Shown: piece by piece, positions 52,981-61,840 of the stretch
How the letters are laid out: every line of letters starts with the position of its first letter
Numbering within the stretch: position 1 is the stretch's first letter
DNA from: Pedobacter sp. SYP-B3415
GTDB lineage: Bacteria > Bacteroidota > Bacteroidia > Sphingobacteriales > Sphingobacteriaceae
Direction: 5' to 3'
Assembly: GCF_004138205.1 (NCBI RefSeq)
Contig: NZ_RXNQ01000031.1
Span: forward strand, 186,001-250,000
DNA: 64,000 nt
The notes under the pieces: model-generated
What the model saw: the letters and a program-made list of their open reading frames with translations, nothing else
The model's database searches: none
Told to the model about the DNA's origin: nothing
Position numbers and translations under genes: made by a program

Positions 52981-53772
52981 ATGTACACACAATTATCCAA
53001 CAGCTTCAGGTCGCTTTTGATCTGCACTTTACTTTTAGCGTTACCGCTGATGGGCTCTGCGGCACGCACCGGGCTTTACCAGCTTAAAATTTATCATCTG
53101 AAAGATAGTATCCAGCAAAATGCTGTCGAGCAATATCTCGAACGAGCCTACCTGCCCGCCCTGCACCGTGCCGGAATTCCGCATGTGGGTGTTTTTAAAC
53201 CCTTTAATCCGGGTGTTTCAGATGAGAGAAAGATCTATGTATTTATTCCTTTCCGTTCATTTGACGAACTCACCCGTTTGCAGCCCAGGCTGGACAAAGA
53301 CCGCGAATACCTGTCAGAAGGCGCCGCTTATCTTCGTGCTCCGCATGACGCTCCTGTATACCAGCGTATCGAAACTATCCTGATGACACCTTTTGTAAAA
53401 GCTCCGCAGCCGGACATTCCCCAACTGAAGAACAGCAAACCAAAACGCGTTTATGAGCTCAGAAGTTATGAAGGACCAACCGAAATGATTTCCAGGAACA
53501 AGATCGAAATGTTTAATGCGGGAGATGAAATCGGCCTCTTTAAGCGCCTCAATTTCAATGCTGTATTTTATGGTGAAGTGATTGCAGGCGGCACCATGCC
53601 CAACCTGATGTATATGACCGCATTTGATGATAAAGCTGATCGCGATGCGCACTGGAAGACCTTCGGCGCAGACAGCCAGTGGAAGGAATTGTCTGCAAGA
53701 CCGGAATATCAGAAAAACGTGTCAAGGAACATCAGCCTCTTGCTTAGTCCGACGGCCTATTCAGATTTCTGA
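52981..53772 (+). CDS. Exported NIPSNAP-family protein
   Basis: A 263-residue protein with a signal peptide (LLICTLLLALPLMGSAA) and two ferredoxin-like NIPSNAP halves. The second half is typical: RVYELRSYEGPTEMISRNKI, NAVFYGEVIAGGTMPNLMYM and FDDKADRDAHWKTFGADSQW. The function of the family is poorly known; exported double-domain forms are common in Bacteroidota. It is followed by a strong terminator. Confidence 0.87.
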   Translation: MYTQLSNSFRSLLICTLLLALPLMGSAARTGLYQLKIYHLKDSIQQNAVEQYLERAYLPALHRAGIPHVGVFKPFNPGVSDERKIYVFIPFRSFDELTRLQPRLDKDREYLSEGAAYLRAPHDAPVYQRIETILMTPFVKAPQPDIPQLKNSKPKRVYELRSYEGPTEMISRNKIEMFNAGDEIGLFKRLNFNAVFYGEVIAGGTMPNLMYMTAFDDKADRDAHWKTFGADSQWKELSARPEYQKNVSRNISLLLSPTAYSDF

Positions 53773-53789
53773 TCTACATGCCCAAATGC

Positions 53790-53823
53790 AAAAAAACCGG
53801 AAGAATTGTCTTCCGGTTTTTTT
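53790..53823. terminator. Rho-independent terminator between convergent genes
   Basis: ACCGGAAGA pairs with TCTTCCGGT across a 4-base loop, flanked by six A and six T. It can serve both the NIPSNAP gene and the convergent metalloprotease gene. Confidence 0.92.
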
Positions 53824-53843
53824 ATTTCTATCGTATTGCCTGA

Positions 53844-54569
53844 TTATGAGACCATGCCTTTGTTTGGATTAGCCTTGTATTCATTCCACAAGGTATCCAA
53901 ATCTGCACCGGCCAGCTCTTTCCACAGCTCAGGTGTATATGTTTTCTCGCGCGCAGCTTTATTCAGCTGATCAACGATATTTTTCTTTTTATTCTTTTCA
54001 AGCCATACAAGGAAACGGGCCGCAATGCGGTAGGAGTTTGTATAATTATGTTTCTCGTTGAAAGGAGTCAGCGACCATTTGGCCTGCTCATTATTTTTAC
54101 CGAAGTGAAAACGGGCATAGTCAGCAATGCCTTCTGTAAGCCAGACCGGTGCCGATTCATAGGCATAACCCTGGGCAATGTGCATAAGCTCGTGCGTTAA
54201 CAAATCGATATCTTCAGGATTTTTGGCAACCCAGCTTGGATCAATTTTGATCACACCGTTCATTGCTGCCGCAACACCTTTGTATTCGCTGGTTACCGCT
54301 ACGGTTACGTTGCGACGGCCTTGTTTATTAAATCGCTTAAGTTCAGCCGGGTATACTTTCCAGAAAAGATCTTTTAAACGCTCTCCGGTTGCAGCGCTAA
54401 AATTTGAATCGGTATTGATAAAGGTCAGGGTATACCCTTTCTTTGTAATTACTTCCTTTTTAAAATAGCCTGTACTGTCAATATCTTCCCAGCGTTTGCG
54501 TTTCTGAGCCTGCGCAGAAGCGGTCCATAATAAGATCACTGCTGCGGCAGCTAAAGTGTATTTCTTCAT
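53844..54569 (-). CDS. Basic secretory protein-type metalloprotease
   Basis: A 241-residue exported protein with a signal peptide (LAAAAVILLWTASAQAQ). The zinc-binding HExxH motif reads LTHELMHIAQGY, followed by PVWLTEGIADYARFHFG with the third-ligand region. The layout matches the plant and bacterial basic secretory protein family (PF04450). The C-terminal YRIAARFLVWLEKN is also typical. It is transcribed toward the NIPSNAP gene. Confidence 0.85.
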   Translation of the reverse strand: MKKYTLAAAAVILLWTASAQAQKRKRWEDIDSTGYFKKEVITKKGYTLTFINTDSNFSAATGERLKDLFWKVYPAELKRFNKQGRRNVTVAVTSEYKGVAAAMNGVIKIDPSWVAKNPEDIDLLTHELMHIAQGYAYESAPVWLTEGIADYARFHFGKNNEQAKWSLTPFNEKHNYTNSYRIAARFLVWLEKNKKKNIVDQLNKAAREKTYTPELWKELAGADLDTLWNEYKANPNKGMVS

Positions 54570-54661
54570 GTGTTTGGTTTTAATTACGTAAAAATAAGCC
54601 TGCTAAATCATTTTACTCGCAGAAAAGTGGATTGTATCGAAATTGTTTCGGAATACAAAAC

Positions 54662-55567
54662 TTATATCTGCGACCTGACTGCAGGTTCCACTGCCTCCGA
54701 GAATAAATCCGAACTCAGGTACCGGTCGCCGCGGTCGCAGGCAATAAAGACAATCAGACCGCTGTCCAGTTCGCCGGCAAGCTGCAGGGCGCAGTGAAGT
54801 GCCCCTCCGCTGCTCATGCCCGCAAATATACCCTCCTCACGCGCCATTCTTCGGGCCATGAGCGTTGCTTCGTGCTGCGAAACATCCATTATCCGGTCTA
54901 CACGGCTGGGGTCAAATATTTTTGGCAGGTAGGCTTCAGGCCAGCGCCTGATACCCGGGATCGAAGAATCCTCGGTCGGCTGACACCCAACAATCTGGAT
55001 ATCCGGATTTTGCTCCTTTAAAAACATGGAATTACCCATAATGCTTCCCGTAGTTCCCATACTGCTCACGAAATGTGTGATCTGTCTTTGCGTATCGTGC
55101 CAGATTTCAGGTCCTGTTGTTTTATAATGCGCCAGGAAGTTATCCGGATTGGCAAACTGGTTCAACAAAAAATAACCGGGACTGGAACCCCGGTCTTCAG
55201 CGTAGTCACGGCAGACTTCGATTGATTCGAGCAACGTAACCCTGGCGCCAAAAGCTTCCATGGTCAGGGTCCGCTCGCGCGTAGAACTGGCAGGCATTAC
55301 CAGTTCGATAGAGATGCCATAGATAGCTGCGATCATGGCCAGTGCGATACCCGTATTTCCGCTCGTCGCTTCAATAAGCCTGATATTTGGATTCACATCG
55401 CCCCGCTCTATGGCGCTTCTGATCATATTCAGCGCCGCGCGGTCTTTTACGCTTCCGCCAGGATTATTTCCTTCGAGTTTAGCAAAAATTCTGACCTGCG
55501 GATTATCATGCAGTTTGCGGATTTCTGCCAGTGGCGTGTTACCTATACAGTCGATAATGCTATTCAT
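54662..55567 (-). CDS. cysM: Cysteine synthase (CysM type)
   Basis: A 301-residue PLP enzyme that makes cysteine from O-acetylserine and sulfide or thiosulfate. The PLP lysine is in [15 protein letters not shown], the substrate loop in [13 protein letters not shown], and the phosphate-binding loop in [13 protein letters not shown]. The length fits CysM. The gene overlaps cysE by 8 bases, so the two reactions of cysteine synthesis are encoded in one translationally coupled unit. Confidence 0.94.
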   Translation of the reverse strand: MNSIIDCIGNTPLAEIRKLHDNPQVRIFAKLEGNNPGGSVKDRAALNMIRSAIERGDVNPNIRLIEATSGNTGIALAMIAAIYGISIELVMPASSTRERTLTMEAFGARVTLLESIEVCRDYAEDRGSSPGYFLLNQFANPDNFLAHYKTTGPEIWHDTQRQITHFVSSMGTTGSIMGNSMFLKEQNPDIQIVGCQPTEDSSIPGIRRWPEAYLPKIFDPSRVDRIMDVSQHEATLMARRMAREEGIFAGMSSGGALHCALQLAGELDSGLIVFIACDRGDRYLSSDLFSEAVEPAVRSQI

Positions 55568-56381
55568 GCGTTGGGTTTTTTGATTCGGTAATTTTCACAA
55601 CAGACTGGTGGTAAACCACAGAGTCTGGAGGTACGCTTTTGGTTAACCAGACGTTCCCTCCTATAATACAATTATTTCCAACAATGGTATCGCCACCAAG
55701 AATCGTTGCGCCTGAATAAATGATCACATGATCACCAATAGTAGGATGACGTTTGGTATTGGCCATGTATTTCTCAACGCTTAAAGCCCCGAGCGTTACG
55801 CCCTGGTATAATTTAACGTGGTTGCCGATCACCGTAGTCTCGCCGATAACAAGGCCCGTCCCGTGATCAATATACAGGAATGCGCCGATCTCTGCGCCGG
55901 GGTGAATATCTATACCTGTTACCGAATGCACGTATTCAGTCAATATACGAGGAATAGCCGGCACATCCAGGAGAAGCAGCTCATGGGCAAGCCGATAGAG
56001 GGCAGTGGCAAAAAAGCCCGGATAACAACGTATAATCTCAAATTCGCTGTTAGCTGCGGGGTCGCCGGATAAAATAGCCTGCACATCTGTATTCATGAGC
56101 CGGTACAGTTCAGGCAACCTGTTAAAAAACAGATCGGCAACCTGCTCATTGTTGCAATCTGAGCATGCTTTCGTGGCATTCAGCATGCGGGTTAACTCCA
56201 GTTTACTTCGCTGAAAAGCATGGGTCAACTGATCTGAATCTACAACCGGGGCAGCACCGCGCTCGGGATACATCAGATTCAGTAAGGCCAGTGCCCAGTC
56301 TGCGATAGCCTGGTTCGCCGGTACAGATTCAACCCGGCCCTGTCTATCCAGGATTTCCTGGTAAAACGTGTTTTCCAACAT
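55560..56381 (-). CDS. cysE: Serine O-acetyltransferase
   Basis: A 273-residue left-handed beta-helix acetyltransferase that makes O-acetylserine from serine and acetyl-CoA. The hexapeptide region (about 155-260) includes [33 protein letters not shown], and [19 protein letters not shown]. It lies upstream of cysM and overlaps it by 8 bases. Confidence 0.94.
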   Translation of the reverse strand: MLENTFYQEILDRQGRVESVPANQAIADWALALLNLMYPERGAAPVVDSDQLTHAFQRSKLELTRMLNATKACSDCNNEQVADLFFNRLPELYRLMNTDVQAILSGDPAANSEFEIIRCYPGFFATALYRLAHELLLLDVPAIPRILTEYVHSVTGIDIHPGAEIGAFLYIDHGTGLVIGETTVIGNHVKLYQGVTLGALSVEKYMANTKRHPTIGDHVIIYSGATILGGDTIVGNNCIIGGNVWLTKSVPPDSVVYHQSVVKITESKNPTHE

Positions 56382-56403
56382 GAATGAATTGCTCGATCAG
56401 CTC

Positions 56404-56411
56404 CAAATTTA
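56404..56411 (-). promoter_or_regulatory. -7 promoter element (TAAATTTG on the minus strand) of cysE
   Basis: An exact TAnnTTTG match 22 bases upstream of the cysE ATG. Confidence 0.55.
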
Positions 56412-56858
56412 TCAGAAAAATTGGTAGTGAAAGAGGCTTTATTGTCATAAATGCGGCATACATAAACTTCAATACACAAGCTGTCCCATTTCCATAAGAC
56501 GGAATGCTCGTTGACGAATAACATCTTCCGGCGAAAGCGAACAGATAAGCGCATGTTTTAAAGTGCAGGTCAGGATAGGTTATGACTTCAGTCGCGGCCG
56601 CTGGTTTCAGATCCACGACCTGAGGCAGACCGCCCATTCGTTTTTTTCAAGTGTCGTCGCCCTTTGCGCAGAAAGCGAAACACCTACCCCGACTCAATGA
56701 AAACGGGAGTATTTCAGTCACAATGACCGGTCAAAACAGGTTGTAAATAAGGTCAAACATTGCAGTAACAGCGGTAATGCTTGGCCTGCCGCAAGCGCGG
56801 GCAACACAAAATACCAGTAAAATCATATATTTAGCAGCTTTTAACCGCCAGGGATCAT
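56412..56858. other. Intergenic region between cysE and araR
   Basis: A divergent intergenic region of about 450 bases. No supported reading frame, RNA or repeat was seen. A near-match to the -7 element (TATATTTA at about 56827-56834) lies 25 bases upstream of araR. Confidence 0.4.
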
Positions 56859-57581
56859 ATGAACAAACCTTTACTAAACAAATATGCAGACCAGACAGCC
56901 ATGCTGGTAGCCATTGATTGCATTGTATTTGGCTTTGACGGCGAAAACCTGAAGATTCTTCTTATTAAACGGGGTTTTGAGCCGGCAAAAGACCAGTGGA
57001 GTTTAATGGGTGGATTTGTCGGAAAGGGTGAAGACCTTGAAGCTGCCGCAGGCCGTGTGCTTTTTGAACTTACCGGCCTGAACAATGTTTATCTTGAGCA
57101 GTTAAAAACGTACGGCGAACCGCTGCGCGATCCCTACGCACGGACCGTTTGTGTCGCTTATTTTGCATTTATCGACATCAAAAAGTATCAAAATCAGCTT
57201 AGCGATGAGTATCACGCTGAGTGGTTCCAGATAGATGAGGCCCCGCAGCTGATTTTCGACCACAATGAAATGGTTGAGGAAGCCCGTAAACGCGTTCGTT
57301 ACAAAGCCGCCCTGCATCCCATTCTGTTTGAACTGCTCCCCCAGAAGTTCACCATTCCGCAACTCCAGAACCTTTACGAACAGGTTTACGCCACGCGCAT
57401 TGATAACCGCAATTTTATCCGCAAGGTTACTTCGACCGGTCTCTTGATTAAACTGCAGGAGAAAGACAAATCCGGATCAAAACGCGGCGCGTTTTATTTC
57501 AAGTTGGATAAAAAGAAATACAAAGCGAAATTTCAATCCTTCCTGAATTTCATTCCCAACCCCGATCAGTTGCTCGGCTAG
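56859..57581 (+). CDS. araR: AraR-type Nudix-related transcriptional regulator
   Basis: A 240-residue regulator. The N-terminal Nudix domain (about 12-150) has a degenerate Nudix box (GGFVGKGEDLEAAAGRVLFE, lacking the REUxEE glutamates), so it probably binds rather than hydrolyses its ligand. The C-terminal winged helix (about 160-220) includes FTIPQLQNLYEQVYATRIDN and RGAFYFKLDKKKY. The same architecture is found in the known arabinose repressor of Bacteroides. It is encoded directly upstream of araBDA, and a perfect palindrome before araB is its likely operator. Confidence 0.87.
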   Translation: MNKPLLNKYADQTAMLVAIDCIVFGFDGENLKILLIKRGFEPAKDQWSLMGGFVGKGEDLEAAAGRVLFELTGLNNVYLEQLKTYGEPLRDPYARTVCVAYFAFIDIKKYQNQLSDEYHAEWFQIDEAPQLIFDHNEMVEEARKRVRYKAALHPILFELLPQKFTIPQLQNLYEQVYATRIDNRNFIRKVTSTGLLIKLQEKDKSGSKRGAFYFKLDKKKYKAKFQSFLNFIPNPDQLLG

Positions 57582-57884
57582 GGTTCGACCACCGCAGCGC
57601 TCAGTTTCTGTCAGAAAATCCATGTTCGTTGACTTTTTGGATGCGGCCAGGGTTTCGCAAACCGGTTTCAGAGAGCATTGAAGCGAAGTCTGTAGTATGA
57701 GGGTTAAATGAGGGTTTACACCTCTCCACACGAATCATAAAAGGCTTCGGACTTCTGCCCGCTTTTGATTTTTAATACGTTTCAGCTTCGCCATTTTGGA
57801 ATATCCTGCATTCCCCTACAAGCTTTAAATCAGCCCTAAAAACAACATAAGGCGCTAATAATAAACCAATTAACAATTAAACCA
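57582..57884. other. Leader region between araR and araB
   Basis: About 300 bases without a supported gene. No terminator hairpin, RNA or repeat was recognised. The araB operator elements begin just to the right. Confidence 0.4.
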
Positions 57885-57886
57885 GG

Positions 57887-57902
57887 TAAACGCTTCGTTT
57901 TA
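57887..57902. promoter_or_regulatory. Secondary half-palindrome related to the araB operator
   Basis: TAAACG-CTT-CGTTTTA is an imperfect palindrome that reuses the TAAACG half-site of the main operator 7 bases to the right. It may be a second binding site. Confidence 0.35.
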
Positions 57903-57908
57903 TTAAAA

Positions 57909-57933
57909 AATAAACGTTAATTAGACGTTTATT
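57909..57933. promoter_or_regulatory. Perfect 25-base palindrome, candidate AraR operator
   Basis: AATAAACGT (57909-57917) and ACGTTTATT (57925-57933) are perfect 9-base arms around TAATTAG. The element ends 7 bases before the araB ATG, in the position where a bound repressor would block transcription or initiation. Confidence 0.6.
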
Positions 57934-57940
57934 ACTTGTT

Positions 57941-59632
57941 ATGAGCACAGATAGTTATGTAATCGGCATAGATTACGGAACAGACTCTGTCCGTTCGGTT
58001 CTCGTAAATACAACCGACGGAACAGAGCTCGCCTCTTCCGTATACTATTACCCCCGGTGGCGTCAGGGTAAATATTGTCAACCATCCAAAAATCGATTTC
58101 GTCAACACCCCCTCGATTATATCGAAGGTCTTGAGCACACCATTAAAGCGTGTCTGGCACAGGCAGGCGCTGAGAAAGCAGGACTTGTAAAAGGAATTTC
58201 GGTAGATACAACCGGCTCCAGTCCTGTAGCCGTCGATGCACAGGGTACACCGCTGGCGCTGCTCCCCGGCTTTGAAGAAAATCCCAATGCTATGTTTGTG
58301 CTTTGGAAAGACCATACCGCCATTCGTGAAGCTGCGGAAATTAATGCGGCGGCAGCAAAAGATGCCGCGGACTACCTGAAATTCAGCGGGGGTGTTTACT
58401 CATCTGAGTGGTTCTGGTCGAAACTGCTGCATATTTTAAGGCACGATGAATCGGTTCGACAAGCATGTTACTCCTGGGTAGAACATTGCGACTGGATTCC
58501 ATTTCTGCTAACCGGCGGAACAGACGTTCACCAAATGAAACGCAGCCGGTGTGCAGCCGGTCATAAGGCTCTATGGGCAGAGACCTTGCCGCCAAATGAT
58601 TTTTTCCGGGCTATCGATCCATTACTTGACGGCTTTACCGGCCGTCTTTTCAGCGAAACGCAGACATCAGACATGGCTGCCGGAACACTGAGCAGCGAAT
58701 GGGCGGAAAGACTGGGTCTTCAAACAACAGTCGTTGTCGGTGTTGGTGCCTTTGATGCGCATATGGGGGCCGTTGGCGGACAGATCGAACCTTATCACCT
58801 ATGCAAAATTATGGGCACAAGCACCTGCGATATTCTGGTTGCCCCGCCAGAGACGATTGCCGGTCAGACTGTAAACGGCATTTGCGGCCAGGTTGACGGT
58901 TCGGTTATCCCGGGTTTGCTGGGACTGGAAGCCGGGCAGTCGGCCTTTGGCGATGTATACGCCTGGTTTAAAAACCTGATATCCTGGCCCCTCAGTCAGC
59001 TTGCTGCAAACGCGGGTCCTGAACTTGAGTCAGCGTTGCTGGGCCTTGAAAATAACCTGATTGCCATGCTTAGCGAGCAAGCCGCTCAACTGCCGGATGA
59101 TGACTCCGCGCCGCTGGCTATCGACTGGCTCAATGGCCGCCGGACGCCCGACGCCAATCAGGAATTGAAAGCCGCGGTAACAGGGTTAAGTTTGGGTACA
59201 GACGCGCCGGCTCTTTTCCGTGCACTCGCCGAAGCTACTTGTTTTGGCGCAAAAAGTATTGTAGAACGTTTTGAACGCGAAGGTGTTCCGGTACGCGGGC
59301 TGATCGGCATAGGCGGCGTGGCAAAAAAGTCTCCCTTTATTATGCAGTTACTGGCAGATGTCCTGGAAATGCCGATCCGCATCCATCAGTCAGAACATAC
59401 CTGTGCGATCGGAGCGGCCATGTTCGCCGCGGTTGCAGCAGGCATCTACCCTGACATAGATACCGCCATGAAAAAAATGGGCCAGGGCTTTGAGAAAACA
59501 TACATGCCAGACAGCCATCGCTTCCCATATCTGCGCCGTCGGTACGCGCGTTATGCAGCGCTAGGAAATTTTGTACAGCAGGACTTAACCACCAACAGTA
59601 TTCATCATGAGCAAATACCAGCATCTTCGTGA
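57941..59632 (+). CDS. araB: Ribulokinase
   Basis: A 563-residue FGGY-family kinase that phosphorylates L-ribulose. It begins VIGIDYGTDSVRSVLVN, the AraB-type phosphate-binding motif, and has the C-terminal segment GLIGIGGVAKKSPFIMQLLA. The family length is about 550-570. It is first in the araB-araD-araA-symporter operon and overlaps araD by 26 bases. Confidence 0.94.
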   Translation: MSTDSYVIGIDYGTDSVRSVLVNTTDGTELASSVYYYPRWRQGKYCQPSKNRFRQHPLDYIEGLEHTIKACLAQAGAEKAGLVKGISVDTTGSSPVAVDAQGTPLALLPGFEENPNAMFVLWKDHTAIREAAEINAAAAKDAADYLKFSGGVYSSEWFWSKLLHILRHDESVRQACYSWVEHCDWIPFLLTGGTDVHQMKRSRCAAGHKALWAETLPPNDFFRAIDPLLDGFTGRLFSETQTSDMAAGTLSSEWAERLGLQTTVVVGVGAFDAHMGAVGGQIEPYHLCKIMGTSTCDILVAPPETIAGQTVNGICGQVDGSVIPGLLGLEAGQSAFGDVYAWFKNLISWPLSQLAANAGPELESALLGLENNLIAMLSEQAAQLPDDDSAPLAIDWLNGRRTPDANQELKAAVTGLSLGTDAPALFRALAEATCFGAKSIVERFEREGVPVRGLIGIGGVAKKSPFIMQLLADVLEMPIRIHQSEHTCAIGAAMFAAVAAGIYPDIDTAMKKMGQGFEKTYMPDSHRFPYLRRRYARYAALGNFVQQDLTTNSIHHEQIPASS

Positions 59633-60308
59633 GGCAGCCTACCTGGCTAATCTGCAGTTGCCAGAACTGGGTCTTGTACTTTTCACATTTGGAAATGTGA
59701 GCGCAGCAGATGCAGATGCGGGCGTTTTCGCCATCAAACCAAGTGGTGTTCCTTACGCAGACCTGCGGGAGGAGGACATGGTTATTGTCGATTTTGATGG
59801 CAAAACTGTAGAAGGCAGACTGCGGCCGTCATCAGACACGGCGACGCATGCCGTGTTGTACAAAAACTGGCCAGGTATTGGCGGCATAGCCCATACACAC
59901 TCTGTCTACGCTACCGCCTGGGCACAGGCATTAAGCCCTATTCCACTTATGGGCACAACGCATGCGGATCACCTGACCTGCGATATTCCCTGCGCGCCAC
60001 CTATGGACGATTCCCGCATTACGGGCAATTATGAATATGAGACCGGGTTTCAGATCATGGATCATTTCCGGGACTTAGATCTCAACTACACGCAGACCGA
60101 AATGGTGCTGGTCGGAAACCACGCGCCATTTACATGGGGAAAAACGCCCGAAAAGGCCGTGTACAACAGCGCTGTACTCGAAAACCTGGCGCATATGGCC
60201 TACATGAGCCGCCTGATCAATCCTTCGGCCGGACGCATGAAAGACAGCCTTATCAAAAAACATCACGACAGAAAACATGGTCAAAACGCCTATTACGGGC
60301 AAAAATAA
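59607..60308 (+). CDS. araD: L-ribulose-5-phosphate 4-epimerase
   Basis: A 233-residue class II aldolase/epimerase that converts L-ribulose-5-phosphate to D-xylulose-5-phosphate. Metal ligands are in HTHSVYATAWAQ (zinc histidines), and TFGNVSAAD and KPSGVPYADLREEDM are phosphate- and substrate-binding segments. The start overlaps the end of araB, indicating coupled translation; araA follows after 9 bases. Confidence 0.94.
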   Translation: MSKYQHLREAAYLANLQLPELGLVLFTFGNVSAADADAGVFAIKPSGVPYADLREEDMVIVDFDGKTVEGRLRPSSDTATHAVLYKNWPGIGGIAHTHSVYATAWAQALSPIPLMGTTHADHLTCDIPCAPPMDDSRITGNYEYETGFQIMDHFRDLDLNYTQTEMVLVGNHAPFTWGKTPEKAVYNSAVLENLAHMAYMSRLINPSAGRMKDSLIKKHHDRKHGQNAYYGQK

Positions 60309-60317
60309 TCAACCACT

Positions 60318-61808
60318 ATGATGGACTTAAAAAAATACGAACTCTGGTTTCTCACAGGGAGCCAGCACCTCTATGGTGAAGAAACGCTCGCCCGCGTGGC
60401 AGAGCATGCACAGCAGGTTGCCGCTGCACTCGACGCTTCAGCCCGGATTCCGGTCAGGATTGTCTGGAAGCCGGTTGTTAAAACACCGGAAGAAATTTAC
60501 AACACCTTGCTGCAGGCAAACACGGCCCCGGAATGTATTGGCGTGGTAACCTGGATGCATACTTTTTCGCCTGCCAAAATGTGGATCCGTGGATTAAATA
60601 TTCTGCAGAAACCCCTGCTGCACCTGCATACGCAATTCAACAGGGACATTCCATGGAATGAAATTGACATGGATTTCATGAATCTTAACCAGAGCGCACA
60701 TGGCGACCGGGAGTTCGGCTTCATGGTGAGCAGATTGCGAATGGACAGGAAAGTTGTGGTCGGACACTGGCAGGATCCAGCGCTGCAAACCGAAGTTGGC
60801 GAATGGGCCCGGGCGGCGGCGGCATGGAACGACTGGCAGGGAGCGAAATTTGCCCGCATTGGGGACAACATGCGCCAGGTCGCGGTAACTGAAGGCGATA
60901 AGGTCGAAGCCGAGATCAAATTCGGGTTCTCCGTTAATACCTATGGCGTGGGCGACCTGGTCGGATTCATCCAGGCCGTTTCTGACAGTGATATTGATGA
61001 ACTTGTAGCCATCTATAAAAATGATTACGAAATCGCTGCCGACCTGCTTCCGGGGGGCAACCGGCATCATTCGGTGCGCGAGGCCGCCCGGATTGAACTT
61101 GGCCTCAGAACTTTTTTAACACAAGGCGATTTCAAAGGATTTACCGATACTTTTGAGGACCTGCATGGTATGGTCCAGCTCCCCGGACTTGCAGTTCAGC
61201 GCCTCATGGCAGATGGCTATGGTTTTGCCGGCGAAGGCGACTGGAAAACCGCCGCCCTGGTCAGGGCATGTAAAGTAATGGGTGCAGGGCTGCCGGGCGC
61301 AAATGCGTTCATGGAAGATTACACCTACCATTTTGAGCCCGGCAACAACCTGGTACTTGGCTCACATATGCTGGAGGTTGACGCATCACTTGCAGCAGGA
61401 AAAGCCAGACTGGAGGTACATCCGTTGGGAATAGGCGGTAAAGCGGATCCTGCCAGGCTTGTATTCAACGCGGGCGGCGGTCAGGCGCTCAACGCCGCAC
61501 TGGTAGATATGGGAAATCGCTTCAGGCTGATTGTTCATGAAGTGGAAGGTATTGAAGTTTCAGAAGACTTGCCTAAATTGCCGGTGGCCAGGGTACTGTG
61601 GAAGGCGCTTCCGGATATGAAGACCGGATGTGCTGCATGGATTTATGCAGGCGGCGCACATCATACTGTCTACAGCCAAAACCTGAAGGCTTCTCAGCTT
61701 GCCGATTTTGCGGCTATCGCCGGAATCGAGATGGTCCATATTGGCGCCCATACGCAGCTGCCTGCACTGCGAAAAGAGCTGCAGTGGAACGAAATGTTTT
61801 ATAAATAA
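60318..61808 (+). CDS. araA: L-arabinose isomerase
   Basis: A 496-residue Mn-dependent isomerase converting L-arabinose to L-ribulose. It starts [18 protein letters not shown], as usual for AraA, and contains [27 protein letters not shown], and the conserved glutamates in [16 protein letters not shown] and [13 protein letters not shown] second ATG directly follows the first, leaving one codon uncertainty. Confidence 0.96.
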   Translation: MMDLKKYELWFLTGSQHLYGEETLARVAEHAQQVAAALDASARIPVRIVWKPVVKTPEEIYNTLLQANTAPECIGVVTWMHTFSPAKMWIRGLNILQKPLLHLHTQFNRDIPWNEIDMDFMNLNQSAHGDREFGFMVSRLRMDRKVVVGHWQDPALQTEVGEWARAAAAWNDWQGAKFARIGDNMRQVAVTEGDKVEAEIKFGFSVNTYGVGDLVGFIQAVSDSDIDELVAIYKNDYEIAADLLPGGNRHHSVREAARIELGLRTFLTQGDFKGFTDTFEDLHGMVQLPGLAVQRLMADGYGFAGEGDWKTAALVRACKVMGAGLPGANAFMEDYTYHFEPGNNLVLGSHMLEVDASLAAGKARLEVHPLGIGGKADPARLVFNAGGGQALNAALVDMGNRFRLIVHEVEGIEVSEDLPKLPVARVLWKALPDMKTGCAAWIYAGGAHHTVYSQNLKASQLADFAAIAGIEMVHIGAHTQLPALRKELQWNEMFYK

Positions 61809-61840
61809 CCGCAAACAACGACCAAACCAAACTATAAACC

